Part shown: positions 5,962 through 8,853 of the stretch, in pieces
Numbering within the stretch: position 1 is the first letter of the stretch
Layout of the letters: every line of letters begins with the position of its first letter
Origin: an uncultured Lachnospiraceae bacterium
Lineage (GTDB): Bacteria > Bacillota > Clostridia > Lachnospirales > Lachnospiraceae
Assembly: GCA_910577445.1 (NCBI GenBank)
Contig: CAJTMZ010000012.1
Location: 40,276 to 49,128, forward strand
DNA: 8,853 nucleotides
Reading direction: 5' to 3'
The notes under the pieces: generated by a model
What the model saw: only the letters and a program-made list of their open reading frames with translations
Database searches by the model: none
What the model was told of the DNA's origin: nothing
Made by a program: the position numbers and the translations under genes

Positions 5962-7360
5962 TTTCCCATGGCTCCTCTGCCTTCAAAGCCTTCATGGCCG
6001 TCACCTGCGCGCTGTCAACGCCTTCCGTGCTTTCCGGTTTTATTAAAATCTTCAGCGTCAGAAGCATCAGCTTCAAATCCAGCCAAACCGAATAGTTTTC
6101 GATATAAGTTAAATCCAGTTTTAATTTATCATAAGGGGTGGTATTATACTTTCCGTAAACCTGCGCATACCCCGCCAGTCCCGCTTTCACCCTCATTCGG
6201 AATACAAACTCCGGCATGTCCTCCACATACTGCTCGATAATCTCGGGCCGCTCCGGCCTGGGTCCGATAAAAGCCATATCGCCCTTTAAAATATTGAACA
6301 ACTGGGGAAGCTCGTCTATGCGCACCATACGGATAAATTTTCCTATGGGGGTAATCCGGCTGTCGTTTTTGGCCGCCAGCCTTGCCACTCCGTCCTTCTC
6401 CGCGTCCACCCGCATGCTCCTGAATTTCATAATCTGAAATTTCTTTCCGTCTCTGGTGCATCTGGTCTGCTTATACAGCACCGGCCCCCCGTCATAGCAC
6501 TTGATGACTACCGCGGTCACCACCATAAAGGGCGCGGCAATCACAAGCAGAATCAGGGCGCAGACAAGGTCAATCATTCTTTTTGCCATGCGCTGTCCCA
6601 CGGTAAGGGCATATTCCCGGGTAAGGAAAATAGGCGTGTCGAAAAGGTGGAGCTGGTCCGCGCCTTTTATCATCACGTCGGGAATCTTTGGCATCACATA
6701 GACTCTGATAAATCTGCTGTAGCAGTATTTTAAAAGAAGATTCCTTTCCATGGTGGGAATATCCCACAGCATCACCGCTCCATATCCCTTGAGTATCTCT
6801 TTCTGAAGCTCTTTTATATCATGTTTGATGTCCATGCATCTGGTAATTTTATATTTGTCTTTCCGTGTTTCAAATTTCCGAAGGACGTCCTCGATATCCC
6901 GTTCTCCGTGAATGAGCAGGATTTCTCTCGGCGGGAACACTTTCCTGTAAACCGTATTGCCAAGCCAGGTAAAAATCCCTGCAATCAGAATCTGAATAAG
7001 AGTGGCCGACGCAAAATAGTTTATCGGAACCAGCCAGTTGTTCATCAGGGAAAGCTGCGCATAGGTTATGGCGTTTACAAAAAAAAGCGCAAATACCTGA
7101 GACAGAAATACATCCACGGTTTTCAGGTATCCTATCTTCGTCCCCCCGTAGGTATTATTAAAAAAGACCAGCAGCACCACATAAATTAAAATCACCAGAA
7201 TATGGCCGTTTTTCGTAAACTTCAAGCCCCGGTTGAAATTGTTGATAATCGGGTAATAGCAGTGCATCCATATATATGTATAAACGGCAGCCTGCATCAG
7301 TACTCCGATGAAGCTGAGCCATAATACGCCGATTCTTTTTAAGGATTCCAGTCGTTTCAC
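5942..7360 (-). CDS. Exopolysaccharide polyprenyl glycosylphosphotransferase (initiating sugar transferase)
   Basis: The 472 residues have WbaP/CpsE-like architecture: about four or five membrane segments in residues 10-135, a cytoplasmic Rossmann-like region (about 145-245) starting R-E-I-L-L-I-H-G, and a C-terminal bacterial sugar transferase domain (about 257-440). The catalytic domain shows K-R-M-I-D-L (260-265), D-G-G-P-V-L-Y-K-Q (290-298), K-F-R-S-M-R-V-D-A-E (312-321), R-I-D-E-L-P-Q-L (347-354) with the Asp349-Glu350 dyad, G-D-M-A-F-I-G-P-R-P-E-R-P (360-372) and G-Y-A-Q-V-Y-G-K-Y (397-405). It transfers a sugar-1-phosphate from a nucleotide sugar to undecaprenyl phosphate, the first step of repeat-unit assembly; which sugar cannot be told. 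The start is GTG 7360-7358 with a GGGGG-containing ribosome site, 20 bp after the previous gene. Normal length, no disruption seen. Confidence 0.93.
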   Translation of the reverse strand: MKRLESLKRIGVLWLSFIGVLMQAAVYTYIWMHCYYPIINNFNRGLKFTKNGHILVILIYVVLLVFFNNTYGGTKIGYLKTVDVFLSQVFALFFVNAITYAQLSLMNNWLVPINYFASATLIQILIAGIFTWLGNTVYRKVFPPREILLIHGERDIEDVLRKFETRKDKYKITRCMDIKHDIKELQKEILKGYGAVMLWDIPTMERNLLLKYCYSRFIRVYVMPKIPDVMIKGADQLHLFDTPIFLTREYALTVGQRMAKRMIDLVCALILLVIAAPFMVVTAVVIKCYDGGPVLYKQTRCTRDGKKFQIMKFRSMRVDAEKDGVARLAAKNDSRITPIGKFIRMVRIDELPQLFNILKGDMAFIGPRPERPEIIEQYVEDMPEFVFRMRVKAGLAGYAQVYGKYNTTPYDKLKLDLTYIENYSVWLDLKLMLLTLKILIKPESTEGVDSAQVTAMKALKAEEPWENEDREE

Positions 7361-7380
7361 TATTTTATCCCCCAGTTAAT

Positions 7381-8145
7381 TTACAGCCGCCTCCTTGTGG
7401 CGCGCACTGCCCAGAAAAACAGATTACAGCAGCTATGGACGAAAGAAAGCCTCTCCTGCTTCCGGTACAGATTCCAGATTCTTCTTATTGCCTCCAGCTT
7501 GTTTGAAGACAGGGATTTGGCCGGTCTTCTGTAAATCACCAGAACCTCGTCAAGCCCGTAAGCCGTAAAACCGTTTCGGAGAACTTTCCACCAGGTTGCC
7601 GTATCCTCGCTCTTTACCTCCGGCATCTTTATGATTTCACGGCCGGTTTTTTCCGTATCAAAAAGCACCGTGGAGGAAAAAATCACTGTCCGGGAAAGGG
7701 CCTTTTTATAAGTGAGGGTATCCGGCACATGGACTATCTTCCCCGTTCCCTTTGCATTCTCGTCACCGAACTCATAGGCGGTAAACACAAAAGCCGCCTG
7801 CTTTTTTTCCATAAAGGAAAGCTCACGCTTTAGCTTGTCCGGCAGCCAGATATCGTCCGCGTCAAGAAAGGCAATATATCTTCCTTTCGCGGCCTCTATC
7901 CCTGTGTTCCGCGCTCTGGCGGCTCCCTCGTTTACAGGCTTTGCAATCAGCCTGATTCTCCCGTCGCCCGCGGAAAGAATGCGCTCTATCTTTTCCCTGC
8001 CATCGTCCTTCGAGCAGTCGTCCACCAATATCAGCTCCCAGTTTTCATAAGTCTGGTTTCTGACCATGGCGACCGTTTCTTCTATATAAAGGCCGGCGTT
8101 ATAAACCGGCACAATGATACTTATCAGTCCCTCCGGCATCTCCAT
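7381..8145 (-). CDS. Family 2 glycosyltransferase (WcaA-like, GT-A fold)
   Basis: The 254-residue protein has the standard family 2 layout: I-S-I-I-V-P-V-Y-N-A (8-17), W-E-L-I-L-V-D-D-C-S (36-45) with the UDP-sugar-binding Asp pair, G-A-A-R-A-R-N-T-G-I (74-83), A-F-L-D-A-D-D (92-98) with the metal-binding DxD, and S-E-D-T-A-T-W-W (179-186) with the probable catalytic Asp/Glu. No clear membrane segment is present apart from a mildly hydrophobic, basic tail (about 235-254) that may sit on the inner membrane face. It probably extends the lipid-linked repeat unit; donor and linkage are unknown. ATG 8145 directly follows the TAA of the upstream gene, with an AGAGGA ribosome site about 8 nt before it, so the two are probably translationally coupled. 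An in-frame Met two codons later is possible. Confidence 0.92.
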   Translation of the reverse strand: MEMPEGLISIIVPVYNAGLYIEETVAMVRNQTYENWELILVDDCSKDDGREKIERILSAGDGRIRLIAKPVNEGAARARNTGIEAAKGRYIAFLDADDIWLPDKLKRELSFMEKKQAAFVFTAYEFGDENAKGTGKIVHVPDTLTYKKALSRTVIFSSTVLFDTEKTGREIIKMPEVKSEDTATWWKVLRNGFTAYGLDEVLVIYRRPAKSLSSNKLEAIRRIWNLYRKQERLSFVHSCCNLFFWAVRATRRRL

Positions 8146-8853
8146 TTATATTTCCTCTTTCACAAGATAGATTGGCCTTTTTTTCACTTCCATATACGTT
8201 TTTGCCAGATATTGTCCCACAATCCCCAGGCAAAAAAGCTGTACGCCGCTGACAAGGGAAATGATGCACACAAGGGACGGCCACCCTGAGGTGGGGTCGC
8301 CAAACAAAGCCTTCCTCACTATCGTAAAAATAATCAGCGCAAAGGCCGCCAGACAAAAGCATACGCCCATAAAAGCGGCAAAAGCCAGCGGCGCCGTGGA
8401 AAAGGCCGTAATGCCTTCTATGGAATAAAGGAACAGTTTCCAGAAAGACCACTTGGTCTCTCCCTTTTTCCGCTCGATGTTTTCAAATTCAAGCCACTTC
8501 GTCTCAAAGCCGACCCAGCCGAAAATCCCCTTGCTGAACCGGTTATATTCCCCCATGGAAAGGATTGCGTCCACTACCTGCCTTGTCATCAGCCGGTAAT
8601 CTCTTGCGCCGTCCATCATTTCCGTTTTGGATATTTTCTTCATAATCCGGTAAAAAAGCCTTGCAAAAAGAGAACGCACAGGCGGCTCTCCCTTTCGGCT
8701 GACCCTTCGCGTGGCCACCGAATCATAGCCTTTCTCCAGATATCCGTACATCTCCGGCAAAAGAGCGGGAGGGTCCTGCAGGTCCGCGTCAAGAAACACC
8801 ACATAATCTCCCTTTGCTTTCTCAAGCCCCGCATAAATGGCGGCTTCTTTTCC
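8146..8853 (-). CDS. GtrB/DPM1-type polyprenyl-phosphate glycosyltransferase, 5' end outside window
   Basis: The frame is open to the right edge; 235 residues are visible of a family usually about 310-330 long, so roughly the first 80 residues lie outside. The visible part starts G-K-E-A-A-I-Y-A-G-L, which in this family follows the N-terminal fold, then V-F-L-D-A-D-L-Q-D-P-P (19-29) with the metal-binding DxD. D-Y-R-L-M-T-R-Q (85-92), E-Y-N-R-F-S-K-G (102-109), W-V-G-F (113-116) and R-K-K-G-E-T-K-W-S (128-136) follow. Two C-terminal membrane hairpins lie at about 157-181 and 192-216, then E-V-K-K-R-P-I-Y (222-229). Such enzymes move glucose, mannose or another sugar from a nucleotide sugar to undecaprenyl phosphate; the product is flipped and used by a periplasm-facing transferase. 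In this operon it probably supplies a side-branch sugar. Gtr flippase and acceptor transferase genes are not in the window. Confidence 0.93.
   Translation of the reverse strand, partial: GKEAAIYAGLEKAKGDYVVFLDADLQDPPALLPEMYGYLEKGYDSVATRRVSRKGEPPVRSLFARLFYRIMKKISKTEMMDGARDYRLMTRQVVDAILSMGEYNRFSKGIFGWVGFETKWLEFENIERKKGETKWSFWKLFLYSIEGITAFSTAPLAFAAFMGVCFCLAAFALIIFTIVRKALFGDPTSGWPSLVCIISLVSGVQLFCLGIVGQYLAKTYMEVKKRPIYLVKEEI

Noticed and set aside
1..8853. Depletion of CCWGG sites as a sign of restriction avoidance
   Set aside because: About 12 sites are seen by eye, close to a rough composition-based expectation of about 14-17, so no avoidance can be claimed from this window.

Overview
The window carries two leftward-transcribed blocks. 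Every supported gene lies on the minus strand, so the biological reading order runs from the right end to the left end. Protein families and codon style (strong AGGAGG-type ribosome sites, some GTG starts, an EpsG-type polymerase, a Wzz-type protein) suggest a low-to-medium G+C Firmicute, most likely a gut Clostridia/Lachnospiraceae member. This taxonomic guess is inference.

Right block (about 8853 to 2794) is the distal part of an exopolysaccharide/capsule operon. It holds a GtrB/DPM1-type polyprenyl-phosphate glycosyltransferase (5' end outside the window), a GT-A family 2 glycosyltransferase, a polyprenyl glycosylphosphotransferase that starts the lipid-linked repeat unit, a Wzz-like membrane protein with a C-terminal domain that resembles a BY-kinase domain lacking its P-loop, another family 2 glycosyltransferase, and an EpsG/Wzy-like polymerase. 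Genes abut, overlap or are separated by tens of bases, and no promoter is seen inside the block, so one transcript entering from the right is likely. Together they would prime, extend and polymerise a surface polysaccharide. No flippase is visible in the window.

Left block (about 2793 to 1) is a compact type II restriction-modification operon: a Dcm/M.EcoRII-like cytosine-5 methyltransferase, an EcoRII-like restriction endonuclease, and a Vsr T:G mismatch endonuclease that runs off the left edge. The three genes touch with no spacer (TGA-GTG and TAA-ATG junctions). The predicted target is CCWGG. The block has its own near-consensus promoter (TTGATT, 17 bp, TATAAT) in a 149-bp AT-rich gap containing two inverted repeats. 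The methyltransferase begins with a ribbon-helix-helix DNA-binding domain, so it is a plausible autoregulator of the operon. Hand-counted 60-base stretches have 22-24 G+C in this block and 26-36 in the polysaccharide block, which fits independent acquisition.

No RNA genes, insertion sequences, CRISPR arrays or convincing rho-independent terminators were found.
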